Source of the DNA: Nocardia sp. XZ_19_385
GTDB taxonomy: Bacteria > Actinomycetota > Actinomycetes > Mycobacteriales > Mycobacteriaceae
Length of the DNA: 64,000 nt
Direction: 5' to 3'
NCBI RefSeq assembly: GCF_015355755.1
Contig: NZ_JACVEE010000002.1
Location: 1,984,001-2,048,000 of the forward strand
How positions within the stretch are numbered: the stretch's first letter is position 1; the number at the start of each line of letters is the position of its first letter. Both the position numbers and the translations under genes were made by a program. Of the stretch, positions 1 through 12,000 are shown piece after piece. The notes under the pieces are model-generated. The model worked only from the letters and a program-made list of their open reading frames with translations. It was not told the DNA's origin and searched no databases.

Positions 1-1
1 C

Positions 2-3000
2 GAATACGTGATGGTGGGACACGATGGCTACCCGCGCGATTCCGGTATGCACGCCTTCATGCAGGCGGCGGTCGAGCATCTGACCGCGACCTGGCCACAG
101 ATGGACGACCCGAAGTGGCACAAGCTCGCGGAGATCAAGAACGAGCGGTCCCGGGCCCGCGACCCGCTGCTGGCAGGCGTCCCGGACGCGATGCGACAGG
201 CGCTGGATCTGCCCGCGACCTCGGAGGGCGTCTACAACGCGCGCGGCGACAAGACGGTGCTCAGCGCCGCCACCAACATGGAGAGCATCGCGCTGGTGCT
301 GCGTGGTTTCCTCACCAGTCTCGCCCAGCATCCCGATGTCGCGGGCTGGTCCTGGGCCAGTGTTCAGCAAGCGTTGTTCGAATTCACCAGTCAATTCAGC
401 GTGATGGCCGGTGTCACCTTCAGCACGCTGGGCAAGTTCACCACGCCGCACAAGCCGCCGGAATTCGCGATCGAGATCGATCGGGCGGCGCAGCGGATCA
501 CCAAGGTGGGAATCACCGGTGATACCAAGGAGATTCGCAAGAACACCCGCAACGGCGTCTGCCCGGGCTTCGTCGGCATCAAGCCGGACGGCGACGCGGT
601 CGCACCCATCGAGCAGCTGCAGCTGGCCTTCGATGAGCGCGGGATCCGGACCAAGGGCCACAGCTCGGCGGCGAATATCGCGATGCGGGTCGGCGGTTTC
701 CTGCTGCCGCTGCTGGGCCGGGACTTCCCGGCACTGCACCTCACCAGCGACATGCTCTCCGAGCAGGGGACCGGGATCAACACCTGCGTCCCGGATTCGC
801 TGGGCGTGATCGCCGCCGATCAGCACACGGCGAACCGGCCCGACGTCGTCACCGTGCCGAAGGTCGATCCGAAGAACCTGGCCGGTTTCACCTGGGGGCA
901 AACACAGCCGCTACTGCATGGGGCGCAACTGGAAGGCTTCGGCGATCCGAGCACGGCGCACGCCCGACTGGTGCTGAACATGATGGAACGTGCCCCAGAA
1001 GGCTCGATCGCCTGGGTTGTGGATCAACGGGTGACTCCGGACCGGAACAACATCGGCGCGCACGCCTGGGCGCTGAAGCGGTTGCACGGCAACAACTTCC
1101 TGCTCAACGGCATCCCGGTCACCTTCGAGGGCATCAACAGTGACGGTGAGCCGGAGTTCACCCTGCCCAGCGGCAAGCGGGATACGTTGGCGGCGCTGAC
1201 CGGCAGCGTGCGGATCGCGAACTCCGCCACCTATGCCGTGGTCTTCCACGCCGGCAAGGTAGTCGCGAACGTCGGCGAGGCTGTCGCTCAGCCCGATGCC
1301 GGCCTGCGCATCGGGCAGACCCCGGATCAGAACTCGCCGGTCCCCGCGAATCGGCAACCACCCGCCCACGCCCCGCCCGCCGCCGAGATCGCCCGGGCGC
1401 GCCAGGCGATGGCCGCGGCGCTGGCCCAGGAAGAAGGTGCCCGCACCGCGGCGGCAGAACTCAACACCCAGGCTCAGCAGGCCCGCACCGAGGGTCTGCA
1501 CGAGCGTGCGCTGCGGCTGGAAACCGAAGCGCTGCAGCGTGTTCAGGAAGCAGACTCCGCTCTCGCCGCCGCGGAGTCGGCTCGTGCCGGTGCGGTGGAG
1601 CTGCACCAAGCCGCGCTCGATCAGGCGCGCCAGGACGTGCAGTCCGAGATCGATAGCCTGCTCGCGCGGCTGGACGCCCGCCTCGGTAGCGACACCGAGA
1701 TCCTGCAAGTTCACGACTATGTGGATCTGGTCGAGAACATCGACGGCGCGGCGCAATTGCTCGAGCGCACCGAGATCGCGCAGCAGACGCAGCGGACGCT
1801 CGAGCAACAGATCGAACGCGGGCAGCAGACGGTCGACAAGCTGAAAGCGGCACTGCGCGACGTCGTCAACACCTCGGTCGACTCGCACGCCTCGGCACTC
1901 AATCGCCGCCACGACATGGGCGCCGCCCGGGTGAAGCTGGCCGAGGCCGAACAGGCGCTGGCCAAGCTGGAGATCGCGCACCGCAAGCTGATCGAGAAGC
2001 TGCCGCCGGCCGAACTGCAACAGGTGCACGACGCGTTGGTCGAGGACCTCGAGGCCGGCACACGCGCTCGTGACGCGCTGGCCCGGGTCTTCGGGATCGC
2101 CGATGTGCAACAGGTGAACCCGCGCTACGGGCGGGCGCTGGAACCGGGCGCTCGTGAGCTGAATCTGGTGCGCGACAACCTGACTCGGTTGGAGCGGGCC
2201 GAGGCGGAGCTGGACCGGCTGGCGGAGCGGCAGGCGGCCCTCGACGCGCTCGATGCCCAGGGCCTGCTGCCGATCGCCGAGCGGGTGGGTGTGCGGCCGG
2301 CGACGCAGCCGTCGCCGTTGTTCGGCGACAGCGAGATCGTGGTGGTCGGTACCGGCACCGATAACGCCGGGTATCGGCAGGCGTTGCAGGCCCAGCTGTC
2401 TCCATTCACCGACTTGAATATGCTTCTGGGCCTGGCTGGTTCGCAGACAATGCCGGTCTCCGTGCGTTTCGCTCAGGTCGCGGTCGACGCCGAGGGCCGG
2501 TATCAGGGCACCGTCGATCTGCCCTCGACCGACGCGCAGTTGACCGAGCGCTCGAGTACCCTGCCGGATCCGAACAAGCTGGTGGACAAGAAGATCCCGT
2601 GGCATCCGAAGAAGCATGCGCGCAAGTGGGAGAAGGAGCGCTGGACCGAGCCGCAGCCGCCGTTCCTGCTCAAGGTCTCGATCGTGCCGAGCTTCGACAA
2701 GATGCTGGCTCCGCTGCACGAATTCGGGCCGAACGAGGTTCCGGGGTTTTTGCTCGCCCCGAACCTGCCGCTGGGCAACGGTGTCTACATCAACACCGAG
2801 GGACTGGACGCGTGGACCTCCGACGTGGGGCTCAACCTGTTCCATATCCGCATCTGGATGACGGGCATCCTGGAACGAATCCCCGGGCACCGATGGACCA
2901 AGAGCCTGGTGCACAACCGGCCGTGGATCGGCCGGACCGTGCTGACCGCGACGAAGTGGCTGCCCGGCGTCACCAAATTCAAGTCGGTGCAGGTGCCGCT

Positions 3001-6000
3001 GTCCGCCGACTTCGTCCGCAACCACGAGGGGCTGACAGCGGCGATCCTCGAAGCGGAGCAATGGATTCCGGCGGTCCGCGACGGTCAATGGTTGCAGTTG
3101 GTGCCGCTGGCGCGCGGCCGCCACAAATACGGCTGGTTCAACGACGCACAGCCCGACCCGATGCCGCTGCACAACCCGGCGGTTGCTCGCCCGACCCACA
3201 ATTCTGAACAGGGACGCCTGGACGGCACCGCCACCATTCCCTACGCCGGTCAGAGCGTCGAGATCCCCGAGGGCCTCGGCGACCGGTGGGCCGCCAACGA
3301 GGCTGCGCGCGAAGCGATTCGGGTGCAGACCGAGGTCGATTACGCGACCTTCGAGCGCAATCGAGTCGAAGGCGACAGCTACATCGCCGAGATCGCGGCG
3401 CACGCCATGGCCAACCCGGACGCGTATTCCGGTGGCGACCCGAAGCGTCTGGTGCGCGGCAAGGATGGCGCGTGGGCCGCCGACCCCAAGGGCACGACGG
3501 TCCCGAAGAATCCGGACGGGTCCACCTGGCTCAAGGACGACACGGGCAAGCTCCGTTCCGAGGACGAGGTCGTCGCGACCCTGAAGCGCGTCCGCGACTA
3601 CCTGATGCGCAACTCCGAGATCCTGCCGAATCACGATGTCGCCGCCATGTGGAAGCGGTTGATCGCCGGAAAGCCGGTGCGCGAGGACATCATCGCGCTC
3701 GAGGCCGCACGCTACGAGATCCAGTTCCTGTCCCAGCACTCCGGCGCTACCGGGCAGCAGGCGCATGCGGCGGCGATCGAAGCGGGCCTGAATTGGGATG
3801 CCAACCGCCCACACCTGGAGGCCAAGCGCACGTGGTGGCAGCGGTTCACCGGCCGCCGCCCGGACCCGCTCGGCTTCACCTCCGAGCTGGATCCCGACGT
3901 CAACGATCCGGCGCGCACCGGCTACTTCCAGTCCGAACCGAACTACGGGTTGCAGGGTCTGCACGAAATCCGCGCGCACCTGAACACGATCATGCGCGGC
4001 TGGCCGCAAGCCAAGATCGATCAGGCGCAGGCCGAGGTGACCAAGCTGGTCGCCGCGGCGACCCACAGCTACCCCGGTGACCACGGCAACGCCCGTAATC
4101 TCGTCCAAGTCGCGGGCCGCGTCACCGGGCATCCTGGTTTCCAGCGGCTGGACCTCAGCGTGGTTTCCCACGGCGAGGGCCTGCTCGGCCCGCGGAGCTA
4201 CACCCTCGACCAGCACGACAACGACTGCGTGGAGGTCGGTGCCCGTTCGGTGAACCACGAGCAGGGCCGCATCGTGACCACCGCGCACCTGCTGAAAGCT
4301 GGACTGGCCGGTGTTCTGTGGAGCGATATCGTCCCGACGCTGCACGGCGCACCCGTGCAGGGTTTCCCCGCCACCGCGAACCTCAGTGCCGCGGCCGGCC
4401 TCCTCCGAGGCCTGATCCTCGCGGGCGCCGGCAGCTCCGCCCTCTTCTTCGAGAAGCGTGGCGCCCCCGACCGGCACGGTTCCGTCGGCCACGCGGGCAG
4501 CCTCACCTACCTTCGCCAAAACTCGGACGGCACACACCGTTTCAGGCTCAACGGGCAAGAAGTCACGCTGGTCCGGATCGATCCGAATGGCCGCGAATGG
4601 CTCACCGAGCATGCGTCCGACACCTCGGTCCCGCAGCTCACCAGCGGCGCCCAGCCGGCGCCGAATCAGGTGTCGTTGGCTGAGTTGGCCGGTGGTACCA
4701 GGGAAGGCGCCGTCGATCTGTGGGCGGCGGTGTGGAAGAACGGTCTGCCGATCGTCCTGACCACCGGCGACGTGAACGCCGCACCCCCGGCCGACAGCGA
4801 CTACTTCGGTACCTCGCTGGACCGGTACCCGCAGCAGGTGCGAGCCTTGCTGGTCGAGACCGAGGTCGGCCACGAAATAATGGCCATGCTGGAGCGTTAC
4901 GCGATCACCATCGATTACTCCGATAGTCTGTCCGCTCATGCCGACGGTGAGTACATCCAAGAGCGCCTGACCGCGATGATCCGCCAGACGGGTCGCACAC
5001 ATCTGGTGCAGGCGCTGATATTGGTCCACGAAGCGGTGCACGCTCGCGCCCGGCTGACCGGCGAGGGGGTCAATACCCCGTTCCACATGAAGGTGTGGTC
5101 GCAGGAGGCCTATGTCGACGCCATGGTGCGCGAGGAATCCGCGGCGTTCGGGATGGAAGCCGAATTCGCGAACCAGGCAATACAAGCGGGCTACGGCCTG
5201 ACGCTGGCCCCGCGACATGTCGCGTATCTGGCCGCCTATGACGCCGAGGTCGCGCAGATCAACCAGAGCGACCCGAATCTGGATCCGTCGCAGGTCCGCG
5301 ACCTGGCCAGGCGCGCGGGTATCGATGCGATCCGCGACGACGTCGCGACGTCGAAGTGGAACGACGGCCGGAGCTACCAGGAGTACTACACGAAGGCCTG
5401 GGAGAAGGGCACCAAGAACCGCCTCGATCTGCTGTCGATTCACGAACCGTCCAATCAGCAGGTCGAGCAGCAGCTGTATGAGCTCCTCAATCAGGGCCGG
5501 GCCGCCCAGGCCCGCCAGCAGGCGATCATCGCCGAGATCGCGGATCTGGCGGAGGCGCTGGGACTGCCTGCCGGACAGCGCGATCCAAAAACCGCGGCGG
5601 CGCAGGCCGATCTTATGCGCCAGTGGAACGCCCTCGAGCGCGTGAATATGGTGCAGTCGCTGTCCATCGACGAGGCGGAACTGGTCAGGGTGCCGCTGTC
5701 CGGAGCAGACGCGGAACAGCGCGCGGATCTGCTGCGCCGCGAGTTCGATCTGCTGCGCCTGGCCGATGCGGTGGACCGCCACCAGCACGCGCTCGCACAG
5801 CTACTGCGCGCCGCGGATGCGGTGACGGGGCTGGCCGCTCGCGACGTGCTCGGCGAATCCATGTTCTTCGGTGCCACCGAAGCAGACACGGTCACCCTCG
5901 ACCAGGACGCCCGGGTGGTGACCGACCGGGTCGGTCTCGTCGAGGGCGAGCCGCCGCACCTGGTGGTCGTCGGCCTGCGCGGCGACTACGCGACACCGCT

Positions 6001-9000
6001 GGCCGCCGCGGTCGCGCTCGATCCGGCGGTCGCGGCGGCGGTGGCCGACCCCGCGCATCGGGTGACCTACCTCGAGGTCTCCGTCGACAGATACGCGGTG
6101 GTGACCGCCAAGGTCGTCCCCGAGGCGAAGGCGACCGGGGTCCGCGTGACCGCGAAGCCGCCCGCTCTGCCCGCGGACGCGCCGTCCTCCAGGCATCTGG
6201 CCCGCCAGGAATCCGCGCGGCGCGCCGACGATGTTCGAAACCTGTTGAGCGGCACCGAGATCGGTACCTGGATCAACGACATGCTGGAGCGCGCCGGGGT
6301 GGAAATCATCCACGAATCCGGTGCGGAAGCCCTCTTCCTGCCCGAGCGCGGGGCCATCGTCCTCGATATCGGCGCCTCCGATCTCGAGCAGGCCGTCGCT
6401 CTGGCGCATGCGGCGATGCACGCCGATGCGACGAGTCGGAACAAGTCAGCCAGCAACACTCGCAGCCGCCTCTCGATGACGCGCGATGACTACGTCGAGT
6501 CGATGGTGCGGGAGGAGAGCCGGGCCCACGCCGTGGAGATCGAGCTGCGCCAGCAACTCCGGGACCTCCAAGACCTCCAGGACCTCGGCTACGTCCTGCC
6601 TGTCGACGCCTTGGAGCAGGCTTACGATCACGCTTTCAGCCAGGCTCGGGACGCGGCGCTCAGCGCCGATCCGTCGGATCCGAAAACCGCTCGGCAACGC
6701 GGATTCCTGGCCGGTGTCGACGCCCTCGTCGAACTCCTGAGCGGCCGGGCCGGTCCGAACGAGACGGGTAGCAGGTACACCGATATCTACGGCGACGCGT
6801 GGGATCGCGCACACGGTGTCGCGCAACCCGCGGTACCGCAGGACGGCACCGCGACGAACACGCCCGGCGACGCCAACGGCACCACGGCCCCGCCGCAAGA
6901 GCCCGCGGACGCGCCACCGATCAACACCTGCGTCCCGGATTCCCTGGGCCGGGTAGCCGCCGATCAGCACATGCCGGGCCAGCCGGACGTCGTCTCCGTA
7001 CCCAAGGTACGGCCGGGCAACCTGTCGGGCACGACGTGGACGCAGACGCAGCCGTTCCTGAACAATGCGCGCCTGGAAGGATTCGGCCCCGCGGAATCCG
7101 CGCACGCCACCCTGATCCAGAACCTGATGGAGCGGGGCGGCCCCGGCGCGATGGCCTGGGTCTTGGATCAGCGGCAGACGCCGGACCACAACGAGATCGG
7201 CGCGCACGCCTGGACGCTGAAGTATCTGGAAGGCAATAACTTCCTGATCGACGGCGTCCCGGTCACCTATGAGGGCGTCAACAGCGCGGGCGAGGTGGAG
7301 TTCACGCTGCCCAGTGGGGAGCGGACCACGCTGGCGGCGTTGACCGGCAGCGCGACGAACGCCAATTCGGCGACCTATGCGGTGACCTTCAAGAACAACA
7401 AGGTGATCGAGGGCATCGGTGAACGCGTCGCGCAGCCCGACGGCGACTTGCGCATCGGCCAGACCCCGGACCAGAACGTGCCCACCCCCGCGCACCGGCA
7501 GCCGCCCGCCCATGGTCCGCCGGATTCGCAAATCGCCGTGGCGCGTACGGAAATGGCCGAGGAACTGGGTCGTGAAGCCGCGGCTCGCAACGAAGCCGCA
7601 CAGCTGGTGGCGCAGGCCCAGCAGGCGCGCACCGAAGGTCTGCACGAACGCGCGCTGGCCTTGGACGAGCAGGCGGAGCTGCGCACCGAATCCGCGGAAC
7701 GTGCTGCCGTACAAGCGGAATCGGCCCGCGCCGCCGCTGTGCAGGCACGCCAGGACGCGCTTACCGCGGCCGAGCAGGATGCGCGGACACGGATCGCCGA
7801 GCTCCAGACCCAGGTCGCCGATCTGCAGCAGCGGTTGGCCGCGGAGATCGGCGGCGAGACCGAAAGCGCGCAGTTCCGTAGCGATCTGGAACTCGTCGAC
7901 AGCATGGCCGACGCGTTCGCGCTGCGGGATCGTGTCGAGTTCGCCCAGCAGGCGCAGCGCACCCTGGAAGCGCAGATCGACCGCGGCGCGAAGGCGGCGC
8001 AGGCGCTGCGCGAGGGCATCCGGGAGTTGGAAGCCGAACCCGTTGATACGCGGGAATCTTCGCGTGCCAAGCAGGCCGACCTGAAGGTGCTGCGCACGAA
8101 ACTGCGGGAGGCGGTACACACCCTCGCGCAGTTGGAAACCAGCCACAAGCTGATGCTCGAGAAGGTGCCGCCCGGCCCGCTGATCGAGCTGCGCGCCGCG
8201 CTGACCCAGGAGATCTTGGCGGGCACCCGGGCCCGCAACGCGTTGTCGACGGTGTACCAGATCGATGACGTGAACCAGCTGGACCCGTCGTATCAGGGCC
8301 CGCTGGAGCCGGGCGTGCAGCAGATCCAGCAGCTGCGCGAGCTGATCGCGCAAATGAAACAGGCTGAGACCGAGCAGGATCAGCTCGCCGAGATGATCGA
8401 CGAGCAGATCGCCGAGAAGCGGGCCGCGCTGGCCGCGCTGAATGATTTGGGCCTGCTGCCGGTCTCGGAGCGGGTCGGGGTGCGTCCCGCTCCCGGCTCG
8501 ACGAACTTCGATGCCCAGATGGTGGTCGTCGGCACCGACACCGCGACCAACAGCTACCGCCGGGCCCTGCATGCGGTGCTGCCGGCCGACACCGACCTGA
8601 ATCTGGTTCTCGGACTGGCGAACAACGTGTCGACCGGTCCGGTGCAGATGCGGTTCCGTCAGGTGGAGTTCCGTCAGGTGCAGGTAGACGCCGACGGCCG
8701 GTACCAGCAGTCGGTCGCGCTGCCGTCGACCGCCGCCGAAGTGACCCAGCGCGGGGGTACCGAGGGGCCGGGCAAGATTTCCTGGGAGCCGGGCAAGCAC
8801 CCACGCAAGTGGGAGAAGGAGAAGTGGACCACCCCGCAGCCGCCGTTCCTGCTCAAGGTCTCCTCAGTGCCGACCTTCGACAAGATCATGGCCGGGCTGC
8901 ACGAGTTCGAGCAGGGCGAAGTCCCCGGGTTCCTGTTCCCGCAGAAGCCGCCGCTGTCGCCGGGTGGCAGCTACATCGTGCCCGAGGGCGTGAACGCCTG

Positions 9001-12000
9001 GACCTCCTCGGTCGGGCTCGACCTGTTCCACGCCCGCATCCTGATCGTCGGCGTTCTGCAGAACCTGACGAAGTATCTGGCGCCGTTCGTTCAGAACTAT
9101 CCCGGGTTGGGCAACACCATCTTGGCGGCCACCCAGTGGCTGCCCGCCAACACCGCACATGGCCAGTCCGCGCGTTTGCCGCTGTCGGCGGACTTCGCGA
9201 ATCGGCACCCGTGTCTGGCCTGGACCTTGGCCGATGTAACCACCTGGATCCCCGCCGTCCGCGACGGCAAATGGATCCATCTGGTGCCCGTGGCGCGTGG
9301 TGTCCGTACCTACGCGTGGTTCGCCAACGCTCAGCCCGATCCCCAGTCGCTGCACCGCAAGGAGTTCGCCAAGCCGCCGCTGAACTCGGAAATGGCGCGC
9401 TTGGACGGCACGGTGGTCTACCCGTTCGCGGGTGACTCGGTCGATATCCCGGCCGCGCTGGAAGAGCGCTGGAACGCCAACGAGGAAGAGCGCCAGGGAG
9501 TTCAGCGGGAGACTGCCGCCGATTACGCCTTGTTCGAGTTCAACCGCGAATTCCAACACGACAGCTATCTCGCCCATATCGCCAACCAGGCGATGACGGA
9601 CCCGGATCGGTACTCCGGTGGCGATCCGAAGAGCTGGGTGCGCGGCAAAGGCAACGCCTGGGTGCGGGATCCGAAGGGCGCGCTGCTGCCCAAGCGCTCC
9701 GACGGCTCGACCTGGCTGCGCGACCACGCCGGCAAGACGCGCAGCCCCGATGAGATCGTGCGGACTTTGGTCCGGGCGCGCGACTACCTGCTGCGCAATT
9801 CCGATCTCAACCAGATCGCCGATGTCGCCGCGATGTGGAATCGGTTGATCGCCGGGAAACCGTTGCGCGAGGACGTCATCGCGCTCGAGGGCGCGCTGTT
9901 CGAAGCGGAATTCCTGGCGCGCCACCCGGACAAGACCGGTTGGGACGCGCATGAGGCGGCCAAGAAGGCCGGTTACGACTGGGATACCAACCGGCCGCAC
10001 CTGCCGCGCAAACGCACCCTGTTGCAGCGCCTGACCGGCCGCCGCGCCGACCCACTCGGCTTCACCTCCGAGCTGTTCCCCGACATCAACGATCCGGCCC
10101 GCACCCGCCGCTTCGGGATCCCGATGAACGCCGGGATGCAAGGTCTGGACCCGGTGTACAGCCGAACGCGCGCCATGATGGGCGGTTGGCCGCCGGCGAA
10201 GGTCGACGAGGCGCTGGCCGGGGTGAAGAAGCTGGTCACCAAGGCCACCCAGTCCTACACCGGTGATCGCGACCTGGCGCCGGACTTGGAAGTCTCCGGC
10301 AGCGTCACTGGCCGACCCGGTTCGCAGGTGCTCAAAGTCACCGTCACAGGGGCTTTCGGGCGCGCCAGCTACTACCTGGACCAGCACGACAACGACTGCG
10401 TGGAGGTAGGCGCTCGCTCGGTGAACCACGAGCAGGGCCGCATCGTGACCACCGCGCACCTGCTGAAAGCAGGGCTGGCCGGTGTCCTGTGGAGCGATAT
10501 CGTCCCGACCCTGCACGGCGCACCCGTGCAGGGTTTTTCCGCCACCGCGAACCTCAGTGCCGCGGCCGGCCTCCTCCGAGGCCTGATCGCCGCAGGGCCG
10601 GGCAGTTCCGCCCTGTTCTTCGAGAAGCGTGGCGCCCCCGACCGGCACGGTTCCGTCGGCCACGCGGGCGGCCTCACCTACGTTCGCCAAAACTCTGACG
10701 GCACACACGTTTTCAGACTCAACGGGCAGTTTGTCACGCTGCAGCGGATCGACGAGAACGGTCACGAGTGGTTCACCGACCCGGCGTCCGACACCTCGGT
10801 CCCGCAGCTCACCAGCGGCGCCCAGCCGACACCGAATCAGGTGTCCCTGGCTGAGTTGGCCGGGGGTACCAGGGAAGGTGCCGTCGATCTGTGGGCGGCG
10901 GTATGGAAGAACGGTCTGCCGATCGTCCTGACCACCGGCAGCGTGGACGCGGCTCCGCCCGCCGCGCACGACTACTTCGGCATGAGCCCGTCGAATACGC
11001 CCGAGCCGCCGTCGATTCCGCCGCTGCGGGATGTGCTGGAAGCCGCCATGGAGGGGGCGAGCAGCAGCGACCTGGCCGACATGTTGCGCGGATTGGAGCG
11101 GCAGTACGGCGGCCTCTCGGTCACCGATATCACGGTGCGGTACATGACCGACGGCATCTCGGTCGAGGCCGTCATCGTCGACGAAAATGACCGGGACGCA
11201 GGCACTCTCACCGAGGTGATCCAGCTCGACCCCGACGGCCGCGTCATCGTCCGGCACGAGAACCTGCGGATCGACGCGGACTTCCAGGGCCGCCATTTCG
11301 CCCGGTCCTTCGTGCAGGCCGTCGACGCCCTGTACTTCCGCGGCGGCGCCGACCGCATCGTCACCACCACCCAGGAGGACGGCGGAAAGTTCTGGGCGAT
11401 GGTCGATTACGGCTGGGACGTCGAGAGAATGCCGGAGGCGGTGAACTATGTCCGCGCCAAGATCGATGAAGTCCTCGCCACCGCGACCCCGGCCGAACGG
11501 TCGTTGCTGGAGGAGATCCGGGACCGTTTCAAAGATCCGGCCGCGGACAACCCGACTCCCCGCGAAATCGCCACCCTCGGCGAGGACGGTCGCCTCGGCG
11601 ACCGCATCATGCGCAACACCTGGTGGGACGGCGCCGTCGAGCCGCTGTTCGCCGCAGCTGATGCGGAAACCGCAGCGCAGGTCCCCGCCCCGAATGCCGG
11701 CGAGGTGGTGCTGCGCCGGACCGAGGTCCCGATCCTGAGCGACAGGGATGCTGGTCTGACCCGTCAGGCCCTGCGCGACATCGCCCAGGACTGGGCGACT
11801 CCGAGTCAGATCGACCCCGACGCGCTGACGGCCGCCTCGGAGATCGTGCAGAACGTGCGGCGCTACGCGCAGACCGATGGTTTGTTCGTAGTGACCGTCG
11901 TCGAGCGGGACGGGCAGCGGGTGTTGCGGGTCGAGGTGTCCGATCGCAGCACCACGCTGCCCAAGGGCCGCGATGCCGACGAGGACGCCGAATCGGGCCG

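Larger units (their letters stand above)
771..4790 (+). repeat. Long internal duplication, copy A
   Basis: The copy holds papain-like domain 1, coiled coil, middle module and papain-like domain 2 in that order. The two nucleophile cysteines are 3441 nt apart here and 3468 nt apart in copy B (6915-10965). Divergence is uneven: the last 570 nt are almost identical between copies, while the coiled coil has drifted. Confidence 0.85.
6915..10965 (+). repeat. Long internal duplication, copy B
   Basis: Second copy of the four-part block at 771-4790, separated from it by the two zincin-like modules. Shared landmarks include NTCVPDSLG, the LDQHDNDCVEVGARSVNHEQ stretch, YSGGDPK and LGFTSEL. The near-identical 3' end (about 10380-10950 against 4209-4780) suggests recent gene conversion or a young duplication. 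Confidence 0.85.

Noticed and set aside
8..13. GTG-ATG at positions 8-13 as the real start of the giant gene
   Set aside because: The frame is open before it to the window edge, and no ribosome site can be judged from 7 bases. The sequence that follows looks like the middle of a domain.
560..580. CPGF motif as a cytochrome P450 haem site
   Set aside because: The P450 haem loop needs F-x-x-G-x-x-x-C-x-G in context; only a Cys-Pro-Gly-Phe is present and the surrounding residues do not fit.
911..5788. A 1,625-codon open frame on the - strand opposite the giant gene
   Set aside because: It is a shadow of the high-GC + strand frame. It has no domain motif, a low-complexity His/Arg/Gln-rich translation, and no ribosome site. 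Other long - strand frames (6446-8800, 8864-12703, 32411-34900 and similar) are the same kind of shadow.
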